Shown here piece by piece: positions 1 to 7,394 of a stretch of 22,886 bases of DNA. The stretch is from CAZPZZ01 sp964591245 (lineage in GTDB: Bacteria > Acidobacteriota > Vicinamibacteria > Vicinamibacterales > UBA8438). Location: assembly GCA_964591245.1 (NCBI GenBank), contig CAZPZZ010000059.1, positions 1 to 22,886 of the forward strand. Direction: 5' to 3'. A program made the translations under genes and the position numbers. A model generated the notes under the pieces. That model was not told the origin of the DNA. It did not search any database and saw nothing but the letters and a program-made list of their open reading frames with translations. The stretch's first letter is position 1. Every line of letters begins with the position of its first letter.

Positions 1-63
1 GACAACCGCCTTGACGTGCGCATCGAAGCGGGCCAGAAATCCTACGCTGGACCGAGCGCCCAT
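1..63 (-). CDS. Possible 5' end of a protein running off the left edge
   Basis: On the minus strand an ATG at 63-61 opens a frame of 21 codons that has no stop before the window edge. The visible start reads MGARSSVGFLARFDAHVKAV. It lies downstream of, and on the same strand as, the zinc-ribbon protein and the methyltransferase, so it could be the next gene of that group. There is no clear Shine-Dalgarno sequence before the ATG. With so few codons the frame could be open by chance and no function can be given. Confidence 0.25.
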   Translation of the reverse strand, partial: MGARSSVGFLARFDAHVKAVV

Positions 64-135
64 TAGTGGGAAAGAAACTTGTTTGCGAGAGATTCCCGAG
101 CGTCCTCTACCTGGGTGGCCGGGCAGCTCTGAGGG

Positions 136-384
136 CTATTCCTCCCCGATGCCGGCACTCCCGAGTCCAGCACTGAGAATACATTTGCATTCCGGGCACG
201 CCAGCACGTGCCCACGCCGTGGAAGCGTGGAGGTGAAGTTCACCCGTGTACGTAACAACCGAGCCACAAGCACCACATCGAGCACTTTTCGACAATGAGG
301 ACACCGCGCTTCGTACTCCAGCGTGTACTCGGCTTCAGCCTCGGGACCAACGGTGTTCTCCACCGGCGTTTGGCTGCTCACCAT
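136..384 (-). CDS. Small CxxC zinc-ribbon-like hypothetical protein
   Basis: An 82-residue protein with two CxxC pairs, CPHC at residues 28-31 and CPEC at 62-65. This is the usual spacing style of a small zinc ribbon, so structural zinc binding is likely (inference). The ATG at 384 is preceded by an AAGGAG/GGAG-rich stretch at good distance, which is the main reason to prefer this frame over the overlapping ones. It starts 61 bases after the stop of the upstream methyltransferase on the same strand, so the two may be co-transcribed. The acidic N-terminus (residues 8-25) and C-terminal GIGEE are low in information. I do not recognise a named family. It could bind nucleic acid or a protein partner, but nothing in the sequence decides this. 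Confidence 0.6.
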   Translation of the reverse strand: MVSSQTPVENTVGPEAEAEYTLEYEARCPHCRKVLDVVLVARLLRTRVNFTSTLPRRGHVLACPECKCILSAGLGSAGIGEE

Positions 385-445
385 GACGCTCCTCTCCTTG
401 ACCTCGCCCCAAACTGTCCTAGATTATCGGCTGACAAGGATCCCG

Positions 446-1345
446 TCAGCAGGCTCGTGCATAGAGATCCAAGAGTCCCCCCCATCGACCTGCTTCAACC
501 AGACGCCCGTAGAGGCTCGCCATCGATCTCGACTGGTACATGACAGGCGTCTCCCACCGCACGATTTCAAAGCCAGCCGATTTCGCAACCAGCTGGAGCG
601 TCTCCGGTGTAAAAAACCACAGGTGATGCAGCGCCGCGTAGTGTCTCCAGCATTTCGTCTTCAAGCGCAGCCGGCTCTGCCAACTCTTCATCCTGACGCT
701 TAGGCCAGCCAGGTTCGGCACCCCAATCAGCAACAATCCGCCGGGTCGGATCAGCTCACGAGCCCGACGAAGCTCGTCGAGAGGGTTACGTGTGTGCTCG
801 AGCACGTGATTGAAACGCACGACGTCATAGCGGGTCTTGTCAAAGGAAATGGTTGGCAGCTCGCCCTCCCAGACGCGTGCCCCAATCTCCTTCGCCCAAT
901 CGGTCACCACCACATCCGTGCCATGGGCCTCCCATCCACGTGCAAGCGCAAATCGAAGAAACGCGCCGGCACCACAGCCGACGTCAAGAAGGCGGCGGTG
1001 TGTAGGGTCCAGGTGGCGTTCAAGCTGTTGGAGTTGCCTCAGATAGTGTCGCTCGTGGCGTTCATCGGGCCTTGCCTCATCTGGCCTGTGGTAATGAGCG
1101 CCGTACACCCGCTTCGCGAGCTGGTCGAGCCGAGGCCGTGGGCTGTGAAATTCCAGCCCGCAACGCGAACAACGTGCGAGATGCAACCCCTGGAAATCTA
1201 CTGCGAACGGCGTCGGAGCCTGCAGGCACAGGGGACACATGACCGGCTCTCGATCCGGTAACGCCAGGGCCACCTCAGCCGCAGGACGGCCAAACAGCGA
1301 CTCGGACGGCTCGTTACTCTGTACGCTATCCCTCACGTCGCCCAT
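446..1345 (-). CDS. Class I SAM-dependent methyltransferase with N-terminal zinc ribbon
   Basis: A 299-residue protein. Residues 37-62 hold two cysteine pairs (CPLC at 37-40, CSRC at 59-62), an N-terminal zinc ribbon often seen in methyltransferases of cell-surface and glycan gene clusters. The Rossmann core follows: motif I DVGCGAG at 121-127, the acidic residue Asp144 that should bind the ribose of SAM, HVLEH at 180-184, PGGLLLIGVPN at 201-211, and HLWFFTPETL at 241-250. These order as in the Methyltransf_11/23 type of family. The substrate cannot be read from sequence. The ATG at 1345 is divergent from gatC, with only 66 bases to the gatC start, so the two promoters must share this spacer. 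A TAAAAT box lies about 12 bases upstream of the ATG, which would give a very short or leaderless mRNA (speculative). Confidence 0.85.
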   Translation of the reverse strand: MGDVRDSVQSNEPSESLFGRPAAEVALALPDREPVMCPLCLQAPTPFAVDFQGLHLARCSRCGLEFHSPRPRLDQLAKRVYGAHYHRPDEARPDERHERHYLRQLQQLERHLDPTHRRLLDVGCGAGAFLRFALARGWEAHGTDVVVTDWAKEIGARVWEGELPTISFDKTRYDVVRFNHVLEHTRNPLDELRRARELIRPGGLLLIGVPNLAGLSVRMKSWQSRLRLKTKCWRHYAALHHLWFFTPETLQLVAKSAGFEIVRWETPVMYQSRSMASLYGRLVEAGRWGGLLDLYARAC

Positions 1346-1411
1346 ACCTCTGTGATTTTATGTCGCCGGGCGGCGCCGGTGGGCGGCGGAACACCATGTT
1401 ACGATTCCGCC

Positions 1412-1708
1412 GTGTCCACGACGCTGACCAAAAACGATGTTGAACGAATTGCCGCACTCGCGCACCTCGAACTTACCGAGCCAGAGATTGAACGTTTCCG
1501 CCAGCAGCTCGGCGAGGTCCTCACTTACTTCGAGCGCCTGCAGCAGCTAGATACAACTGGCGTTGAAGCGACGACGCATCCAGTCTCGGCCGGCCCCGTC
1601 ATGCGGCCCGACACATGCCGAGCCTCGCTACCCTTGAGCGAGTCAACTGCGAACGCACCAGACGCCAACGAAGATGGACTCTTCCGAGTACCCAAGGTGA
1701 TCGGCTAA
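1412..1708 (+). CDS. gatC: Asp-tRNA(Asn)/Glu-tRNA(Gln) amidotransferase subunit GatC
   Basis: GatC is the small subunit of GatCAB, which converts misacylated Glu-tRNA(Gln) and Asp-tRNA(Asn) to the amide forms; it wraps around and stabilises GatA. I chose the GTG at 1412 because it gives a 98-residue protein of normal GatC length whose N-terminus (VSTTLTKNDVERIAALAHLEL region) matches the family start. The open frame extends 20 codons further up to 1352, but those residues look like non-coding sequence. The family core is visible: VERIAALAHLEL, the helix around LGEVLTYFERLQQLD, and the C-terminal FRVPKVIG. The stop overlaps the gatA start by one base. The ribosome-binding site is poor. Presence of GatCA implies indirect Gln and/or Asn charging in this organism. 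Confidence 0.93.
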   Translation: MSTTLTKNDVERIAALAHLELTEPEIERFRQQLGEVLTYFERLQQLDTTGVEATTHPVSAGPVMRPDTCRASLPLSESTANAPDANEDGLFRVPKVIG

Positions 1709-3186
1709 TGCAGACGCCATCGGTCCAAACCATCGCGGATGTCCGAGAATCTATGCGGTCAGGTGCAACCGCCGTCGAGATCTGTACGCAGTTCCTTGCT
1801 CGAATCGCTGCCGTCGACGATTCCCTCCACGCATTCACACATGTGACCGCCGAGTCCGCACTCGAACAAGCCACGGCTCTCGACCAACGGGGCGCTGAGG
1901 TCCGGAACTTGCCCCTTGCAGGAATCCCAATCGCCATCAAAGACAACATCTGCACGAAGGGCATCCCGACAACGGCGGCATCGCGAATCCTCCAGGACTT
2001 CCGCCCGAGCTACAACGCGACCGTCACGGAGCGCCTCATCCAGGCCGGGGCCATCATCGTCGGCAAGACCAACTGCGACGAGTTTGCCATGGGATCGACC
2101 ACCGAGCACGCGGTGACCGGACCGACCCACAACCCCTGGAATCTGCAACGCGTGCCTGGAGGCTCCAGCGGCGGGTCAGCCGCCGCCATTTCAGCGCGAT
2201 TAGCGACGGTGGCGCTCGGATCGGACACTGGCGGTTCGGTTCGGCAACCTGCCGCATTTTGCGGCGTCGTAGGCCTCAAACCAACCTACGGCCGCGTGTC
2301 GCGGTACGGCCTCCTGGCCTTTGCCTCATCCCTCGACCAAATCGGTCCGTTTGCCTTGACAGTCGCCGACGCGGCAATTCTGCTCAGGACGATTTCCGGG
2401 CAAGACCCGTATGACGCAACCTCCGCGGCCGAAGCAGTCCCTGCCTTCGATACCGACATGCAGGAACCTCTGCGAACCTCGACCATCGGGGTCCCATGGA
2501 AGATCCTGGAAGAAGGCGTAGCACCGGGAGTAAAGGCAGCATTTACCGCAGCTCTCGATGTCCTGCGAACCCAGGGAGCGACGATCATCGATATCCCCTT
2601 GCCACACGCTGCCTTTGCTGTTCCCGTGTACTACATTGTGGCACCCGCAGAGGCGAGTTCAAACCTTGCGAGGTACGACGGCGTACGCTTCGCGTTTCGA
2701 GCCCCTCTCGGAGACGCGGACACCGAGACCACACTTGATGCCCTATACGACCGCACCCGCCATCAGGGTTTCGGAGATGAGGTCAAGCGTCGCATCATGC
2801 TCGGTACCTACACCTTGAGCGCTGGCTACTACGACGCCTATTACCTGAAAGCTCAGCAGATACGCACCTTGATTCGCAACGACTATGACGCCGCATTCGA
2901 GCGGGTCGATGCCGTCGCCATGCCCACGACTCCGTCGACAGCCTTTGGACTAGGCGAGCGATCAGACGACCCGCTGGAACTCTACCTGGGGGACGTTTTT
3001 ACCGCGAGTGCCAATCTGACCGGGCTGCCGGCGATCAGCGTTCCATGCGGACACGATGAGACGAACCTGCCGGTGGGGCTACAACTGGTCGGGCGAGCGT
3101 TTGATGAGCTAACGCTCCTACGACTCGCAGGGCAATATGAGGGCGAATGCCCGTGGTGGAAAACGCCGCCGGCGGCAGTCCCCTAA
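1708..3186 (+). CDS. gatA: Asp-tRNA(Asn)/Glu-tRNA(Gln) amidotransferase subunit GatA
   Basis: GatA is the amidase subunit that hydrolyses glutamine and sends ammonia to GatB. The protein is 492 residues, normal for the family. The amidase Ser-cisSer-Lys triad is present: Lys78 in AIKDN, Ser153 in GGSSGGS (151-157) and the nucleophile Ser177 in GSDTGGS (171-177). The ATG at 1708 was chosen over an in-frame ATG at 1615 because it overlaps the gatC stop (TAATG), has AAGGTGA seven bases upstream, and gives the expected N-terminus; the extra 31 residues of the longer form lie inside gatC. gatB is not in this window, so the operon here is gatCA only. The 3' end faces the small membrane-protein gene on the other strand, 60 bases away. 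Confidence 0.96.
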   Translation: MQTPSVQTIADVRESMRSGATAVEICTQFLARIAAVDDSLHAFTHVTAESALEQATALDQRGAEVRNLPLAGIPIAIKDNICTKGIPTTAASRILQDFRPSYNATVTERLIQAGAIIVGKTNCDEFAMGSTTEHAVTGPTHNPWNLQRVPGGSSGGSAAAISARLATVALGSDTGGSVRQPAAFCGVVGLKPTYGRVSRYGLLAFASSLDQIGPFALTVADAAILLRTISGQDPYDATSAAEAVPAFDTDMQEPLRTSTIGVPWKILEEGVAPGVKAAFTAALDVLRTQGATIIDIPLPHAAFAVPVYYIVAPAEASSNLARYDGVRFAFRAPLGDADTETTLDALYDRTRHQGFGDEVKRRIMLGTYTLSAGYYDAYYLKAQQIRTLIRNDYDAAFERVDAVAMPTTPSTAFGLGERSDDPLELYLGDVFTASANLTGLPAISVPCGHDETNLPVGLQLVGRAFDELTLLRLAGQYEGECPWWKTPPAAVP

Positions 3187-3246
3187 CGGCACTGCACAGG
3201 GTATCCGTCTTCAAGCCCCAAGACCGACAGCCGCAGCTGCGTGCGA

Positions 3247-3519
3247 TCATGCAGCCGGTGGACCGGATTGCTCAAGAAGCTCTGGAGTCTTCAACTGGTC
3301 GGCGGGTCCGCGCGGAGCGCTCGCTGACAGAAATTGGGCTCCCGAGCCCATCCGGTCATCCAGGCTCCGGACGACGGGGCTTCCCTTCCCGATAACGCGA
3401 TGCTTGGTGAACCCGACCAGGACGCAAAACCCGAGAAACACGGAAAGCAGGAACACCGTAGACATGCCCAGCCCCTGAAGGACACCCAATACGAGTGACT
3501 GCACGTCAGGAACGCTCAT
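3247..3519 (-). CDS. Small single-helix membrane protein, OadG-like at the N-terminus
   Basis: A 90-residue protein with one strong hydrophobic segment at about residues 8-38, then a basic stretch (TKHRVIGKG) and a polar tail. The pattern 'GLGMSTVFLLSVFLGFCVLVGF' split across that helix resembles the membrane anchor of oxaloacetate decarboxylase gamma (OadG) proteins. I see no biotin-dependent decarboxylase genes nearby, so a role in a sodium pump is not supported. The ATG overlaps the rpoZ stop as ATGA, so translation is probably coupled to rpoZ. It converges with gatA with a 60-base gap. The Pro/Ala-rich C-terminus looks disordered. The gene is probably real; the family link is weak. Confidence 0.6.
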   Translation of the reverse strand: MSVPDVQSLVLGVLQGLGMSTVFLLSVFLGFCVLVGFTKHRVIGKGSPVVRSLDDRMGSGAQFLSASAPRGPADQLKTPELLEQSGPPAA

Positions 3520-3830
3520 GACTTTGCCTCATCAGCATCGTCCTCGGGCAGTTCGTATACGACAAGCCCACACCCGACCTCTTCCATGGCCACTCTCTCA
3601 AGACGATTCTGCACTTCTGGCCGCTCACCAGTTTCCGGATTCGGACGGAGCCCCTCCAATCGCGGGAGTGCACCACGCCTCAGTTGCTTCGCACGCTGCG
3701 CCGCAACGTCGACGAAGAGAAACCGGTTACGGATTGGCGGCATCGGCTCGTCTGGAACCCGAGGCATCGCCACCGGCCCTTCGACCGGAACCGGGTCACT
3801 CTCTCCGAACACGTCAAGCTCGTCACTCAT
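3516..3830 (-). CDS. rpoZ: DNA-directed RNA polymerase omega subunit
   Basis: Omega helps assemble the RNA polymerase core by clamping the beta' subunit. The recognisable omega helix is residues 35-50 (NRFLFVDVAAQRAKQL), followed by RRGALPRL, and near the end by VAMEEVGCGLVVYELP at about 80-95; this arrangement is that of the longer omegas seen in Acidobacteriota and relatives. A 30-residue acidic/Pro-rich N-terminus precedes the core. I chose the ATG at 3830 (104 residues); a TTG two codons upstream (3836) is also possible. There is no strong Shine-Dalgarno. The stop overlaps the next gene's ATG (ATGA). gmk and coaBC, frequent neighbours of rpoZ in other genomes, are not here. Confidence 0.82.
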   Translation of the reverse strand: MSDELDVFGESDPVPVEGPVAMPRVPDEPMPPIRNRFLFVDVAAQRAKQLRRGALPRLEGLRPNPETGERPEVQNRLERVAMEEVGCGLVVYELPEDDADEAKS

Positions 3831-4293
3831 AATCAACTATCGTACCGAAAAAACGTCACGCCGTCGAATCGGGGCATGAAGAATTACGCGTACCACGTCA
3901 CCACGCCGCCCACTGACGGCGACATTTTCCACCGTGTTGGCCTCTGACCCGCCTGACCCGCTTTTTGTATTGCCACCACTGCAAAGCGTGCCATGCCCCT
4001 TCCCAAATAACTGGTACCCATCTCTTTCCTCCGCGTCGGCATCCGGTAGAATCCATGCATCCGGCCATCACGTTGCTCGTCTACTGCCATTCGAATCCAG
4101 GAGCATGCATGGCATCGAATCCACGTGTCTTCCCCGTTACCACGTTGCTCGCCGCCGCCGGTGAGCGCGTTCCAGAGCCAGCGAGACAGGCTAGACAACT
4201 CCCGATTCTTCGCGCCGAAATGGCATCAATCGCCTGCCTGAGAATCCCCCAAACTCACCTGCATTCGTTGTCGCAGACGAGGGAGACCAACCG
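3831..4293. other. Divergent intergenic region with short degenerate direct repeats
   Basis: About 460 bases between rpoZ (leftward) and the RND exporter (rightward), which must hold both promoters. No convincing gene is present: the open frames here lack family features and good ribosome-binding sites. The word CACGTTGCTCG occurs at 4069-4079 and 4141-4151, and GAATCCA at 4049, 4093 and 4117, so two blocks (4049-4079 and 4117-4151) start and end alike. A TAGAAT box at 4047-4052 could be a -10 for the exporter operon, but its -35 is weak. Confidence 0.5.
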
Positions 4294-6624
4294 ATGCCCC
4301 TGAGTCCTCCGAGTGAATCTCCAATAGAACGCTATACCCGTGGGGTCATCCGCTGGCGCTGGCCGGTACTGCTCGCGTCACTTGCCCTGGCAATCGGATC
4401 GGGCATGGGCATCGTACACCTGAAGTTCATTGACGAGTACCGGGTCTTCTTTGGACCAGACAATCCGCAGCTTCTTGCATTCGATGCGGTCGAGAATATT
4501 TATACGAAGAACGACAATATCTTTTTCATCGTTGAGCCACCAGGCGACCACGACGACGCATTCAGTCCGGAGACCCTTGCGATCGTTGAGCACCTCACCG
4601 AAGAAGCGTGGCGCATCCCATTCGCCATTCGCGTCGACTCCGTGTCGAATTTCCAGTACAGCTGGGCGGAAGCCGATGACCTGATTGTCGAAGACCTGGT
4701 CGTTGACGCTGAAGAGAAGACCTCCACCGAATTGGCCCGGATTCGCCAGATCTCTCTGGACGAACCAATGTTGCGCAATCGGCTCGTGCCCCCGTCGACC
4801 GATGTCATCGGCCTCAGCGTCACATTGCAATTACCTCGTCTTGAACTGGATGAGACGTCGCGGGCCGCCGCGCGCGCGCGCGAGCTCGTCGATGAGATCC
4901 AGCAGGCTCACCCCGGGTACCGCGTACGTTTGACCGGCATTGCCATGCTGAACAATGCCTTCCAGGAATCGGCAATGCGAGACATGGCAACGCTGATTCC
5001 GATCATGTACGGAGTGATCACGCTTACGCTTGTTTTACTGCTTCGGTCTTTCTCCGGAATGCTCTCGACGCTCACAGTTGTCGCGATGTCGGTCGTCGCG
5101 GCACTCGGGCTCGCCGGCTGGGTGGGACTCTCCTTGACTCCCCCGTCCACGGCTTCGATCACCATGATCATGACCCTGGCCGTCGCAGATAGCATTCACA
5201 TCCTCGTCACGATGCTCAAGGAGATGCGCCTGGGTCGTAGCAAATACGACGCGATTGTTGAAAGTCTGCGCATCAATGGCCAACCGGTATTCCTGACCAG
5301 TCTGACAACGATGATCGGCTTCCTCAGTATGAACTTCAGCGAAGTTCCACCGTTGAACGACCTCGGCAACATCAGCGCTACTGGCGTGGGACTCGCCTGG
5401 CTATTCTCGATGACGCTACTACCAGCGTTCGTAGCGATTCTTCCCGTAACCGTACAGCCCAGCTCGTCCGAACATACCTCACCAATGGATCGCCTGGCAG
5501 ACCTTGTCGTATCGCGCCGTCGACCATTGCTGTGGGGCGCTGGCGGCATCGCATTGGTATTGACTTCGATGCTTCCGCTGAACTCGCTCAATGATCAATT
5601 CGTAAACTATTTCGATGAAAGCATGGCATTCCGCCAGGATTCCGATTTCGCCACGGAGCGGCTGAGTGGTCTCTACCAGATCGATTTTTCGCTCGCCTCT
5701 GGGGAAAGCGGTGGCATCAGCGAACCGCAGTATCTCGAGACATTGGACAGGTTTGCGGAATGGTATCGAGAGCAGCCCGGCGTAGTGCACGTCTCGACCA
5801 TCAGTGATGTTTTCCGTCGACTCAACAAGAACATGCACGCCGATGATCCCAGTTACTACACATTACCGGCTCAACGAGATCTCGCCGCACAATATCTGTT
5901 GCTCTACGAAATGTCGCTACCCTATGGCCTCGACCTCAACAATCAAATCAACATTGACAAATCAGCGACGCGTTTCTCCGTGACATTGGAGAACCTGACC
6001 TCACGCGCCCTTATCGATCTCGTGGAAGCGGGTGAAACATGGCTAGACAACAACGCTCCCGCGTCAATGTCTACGCGCGGCGTGGGTCCAGGCGTCATGT
6101 TTTCGTATATCTCAGCACGAAACATTCGCAGTATGCTGATTGGCACCCTGGTGGCCATCGGCTTCATCGGGATTACGATCATGTTGATGCTACGCAGTCT
6201 ACGGTACGGCGTCATCAGCTTTATTCCCAACATGCTGCCCGCCATGATGGCCTTCGGGCTTTGGGGCCTCATCGTCGGTGAGATCAATCTGGGCTTGTCG
6301 ATCGTGAGTGGTATGTGCCTGGGAATCATTGTCGACGACACCGTTCATTTCCTGAGTAAGTACTTGAGAGCGCGTCAGGAGCATCACCTCGACGCCGAAG
6401 GGGCCGTCCGGTACGCGTTCTCGACTGTCGGGGCGGCGTTGGTCGTCACCTCCATCGTACTGGCGTCAGGATTCCTAATCCTGGCGCAGTCGACGTTTGG
6501 ATTCAATGGAGGCATGGGACAGCTCTCCGCGATCATCGTCGCTCTAGCACTCGCCGCAGACTTGCTGTTATTTCCTCCAGTTCTGATGTTCTTAGACCGC
6601 AACCATGAGATCCGAGCCACGTAA
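4294..6624 (+). CDS. RND superfamily (MMPL-type) exporter
   Basis: A 776-residue inner-membrane transporter made of two similar halves, as in the COG1033/MMPL branch of the RND superfamily that includes the hopanoid transporter HpnN. Each half has one helix (about 23-42 and 410-428), a periplasmic domain (about 45-225 and 435-605), then a bundle of helices (about 230-390 and 610-770). The proton-relay acids are visible: Asp299 in VADSIH (TM4) and Asp681/682 in VDDTVH (TM10). The size is well below the ~1030 residues of drug-efflux HAE pumps, and the motifs differ, pointing to a lipid or hydrophobic cargo (inference). A GAGGGAG sequence eight or so bases upstream supports the ATG at 4294. It is followed after 27 bases by a LolA-like gene and then an outer-membrane protein gene, so it is likely the energised first step of a three-part export path. 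Confidence 0.9.
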   Translation: MPLSPPSESPIERYTRGVIRWRWPVLLASLALAIGSGMGIVHLKFIDEYRVFFGPDNPQLLAFDAVENIYTKNDNIFFIVEPPGDHDDAFSPETLAIVEHLTEEAWRIPFAIRVDSVSNFQYSWAEADDLIVEDLVVDAEEKTSTELARIRQISLDEPMLRNRLVPPSTDVIGLSVTLQLPRLELDETSRAAARARELVDEIQQAHPGYRVRLTGIAMLNNAFQESAMRDMATLIPIMYGVITLTLVLLLRSFSGMLSTLTVVAMSVVAALGLAGWVGLSLTPPSTASITMIMTLAVADSIHILVTMLKEMRLGRSKYDAIVESLRINGQPVFLTSLTTMIGFLSMNFSEVPPLNDLGNISATGVGLAWLFSMTLLPAFVAILPVTVQPSSSEHTSPMDRLADLVVSRRRPLLWGAGGIALVLTSMLPLNSLNDQFVNYFDESMAFRQDSDFATERLSGLYQIDFSLASGESGGISEPQYLETLDRFAEWYREQPGVVHVSTISDVFRRLNKNMHADDPSYYTLPAQRDLAAQYLLLYEMSLPYGLDLNNQINIDKSATRFSVTLENLTSRALIDLVEAGETWLDNNAPASMSTRGVGPGVMFSYISARNIRSMLIGTLVAIGFIGITIMLMLRSLRYGVISFIPNMLPAMMAFGLWGLIVGEINLGLSIVSGMCLGIIVDDTVHFLSKYLRARQEHHLDAEGAVRYAFSTVGAALVVTSIVLASGFLILAQSTFGFNGGMGQLSAIIVALALAADLLLFPPVLMFLDRNHEIRAT

Positions 6625-6651
6625 AATCAGAATATTAGGGAGCGATCAGTG

Positions 6652-7392
6652 ATGCACACGACCAACTCGTCGCTAAGAACGCGNNNNNNNNNNNNNNNNN
6701 NNNNNNNNNNNNNNNNNNNNNNNNNNNNNNNNNNNNNNNNNNNNNNNNNNNNNNNNNNNNNNNNNNNNNNNNNNNNNNNNNNNGAAAGCGTCCGCACGTT
6801 GCGCAACCGTTTACTGGAAGTAGACGCCGATGGCGATAAGCTCATGATCATCTTCGATCGGCCTCGGGATGTGCAGGGGACCGCTTTCCTCACCTACACT
6901 CACCGCTCGGGACCAGATGATCAATGGCTGTTTCTTCCGGCACTCAAGCGGGTGAAACGGATCTCCTCGAATAACAAGTCCGGACCATTCATGGGGAGCG
7001 AGTTCGCCTACGAAGATCTCGCGTCTCAGGAATTTGAGAAGTACACCTACACCTACCTTCGCGACGAGGTATTCGACGAACGCCAGACATTTGTCGTCGA
7101 ACGGGTTCCTCTCGATTCAAACTCCGGGTACACACGACACATCGCCTGGTATGACCAGGAAGAATTCCGGTTGGCCAAGATCGAGTTCTATGACCGTAAG
7201 GATGAATTGCTCAAGACCTTGACGTATCGGTCATACCAACTCCACCTTGATCAGTACTGGAGACCAGACGAGATGTTCATGGAGAATCACCAAACCGGAA
7301 AAAGCACCGTACTGCGATGGAGTCAGTACCAGTTCCGGATGGGTTTGACCGACCGTGATTTTGACCAAAACAGCCTGCGACGAGCCAGGTAG
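6652..7392 (+). CDS. LolA-like outer-membrane lipoprotein-sorting protein, interrupted by an assembly gap
   Basis: The readable part (from 6784, about 203 residues) matches the LolA-like 'outer membrane lipoprotein-sorting protein' type: repeated beta strands with RPRDVQGTAFLTYTH, WLFLPALKRVKRISS, GSEFAYEDL, and a late WRPDEMFMEN. Such proteins are periplasmic carriers with a hydrophobic cavity. I prefer the ATG at 6652 (AGGGAG nine bases upstream); GTG at 6649 is the alternative. Only about ten codons are readable before 100 N (6684-6783), so the signal peptide and first strands are hidden and the frame across the gap is not proven. The gene sits 27 bases after the RND exporter and ends two bases before the next start, so the three are almost certainly one operon. 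Substrate inferred only: a lipid or lipidated molecule handed on from the exporter. Confidence 0.82.
   Translation: MHTTNSSLRTXXXXXXXXXXXXXXXXXXXXXXXXXXXXXXXXXXESVRTLRNRLLEVDADGDKLMIIFDRPRDVQGTAFLTYTHRSGPDDQWLFLPALKRVKRISSNNKSGPFMGSEFAYEDLASQEFEKYTYTYLRDEVFDERQTFVVERVPLDSNSGYTRHIAWYDQEEFRLAKIEFYDRKDELLKTLTYRSYQLHLDQYWRPDEMFMENHQTGKSTVLRWSQYQFRMGLTDRDFDQNSLRRAR
6684..6783. other. Assembly gap (100 N)
   Basis: Exactly 100 undetermined bases near the start of the LolA-like gene. A round 100 is the usual placeholder for a gap of unknown size, so the true distance, and the link between the two sides, are uncertain. Confidence 0.97.
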
Positions 7393-7394
7393 CC

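Noticed and set aside
11..298. 95-residue plus-strand frame
   Set aside because: It is antisense to the CxxC protein, has no family features or ribosome-binding site, and looks like a shadow frame.
1352..1411. Longer GatC starting at 1352
   Set aside because: The extra residues do not match GatC, and the GTG at 1412 gives the normal length.
3884..4303. Open frames in both directions between rpoZ and the exporter
   Set aside because: Low-complexity products without motifs or good start sites; the region is better explained as control sequence.
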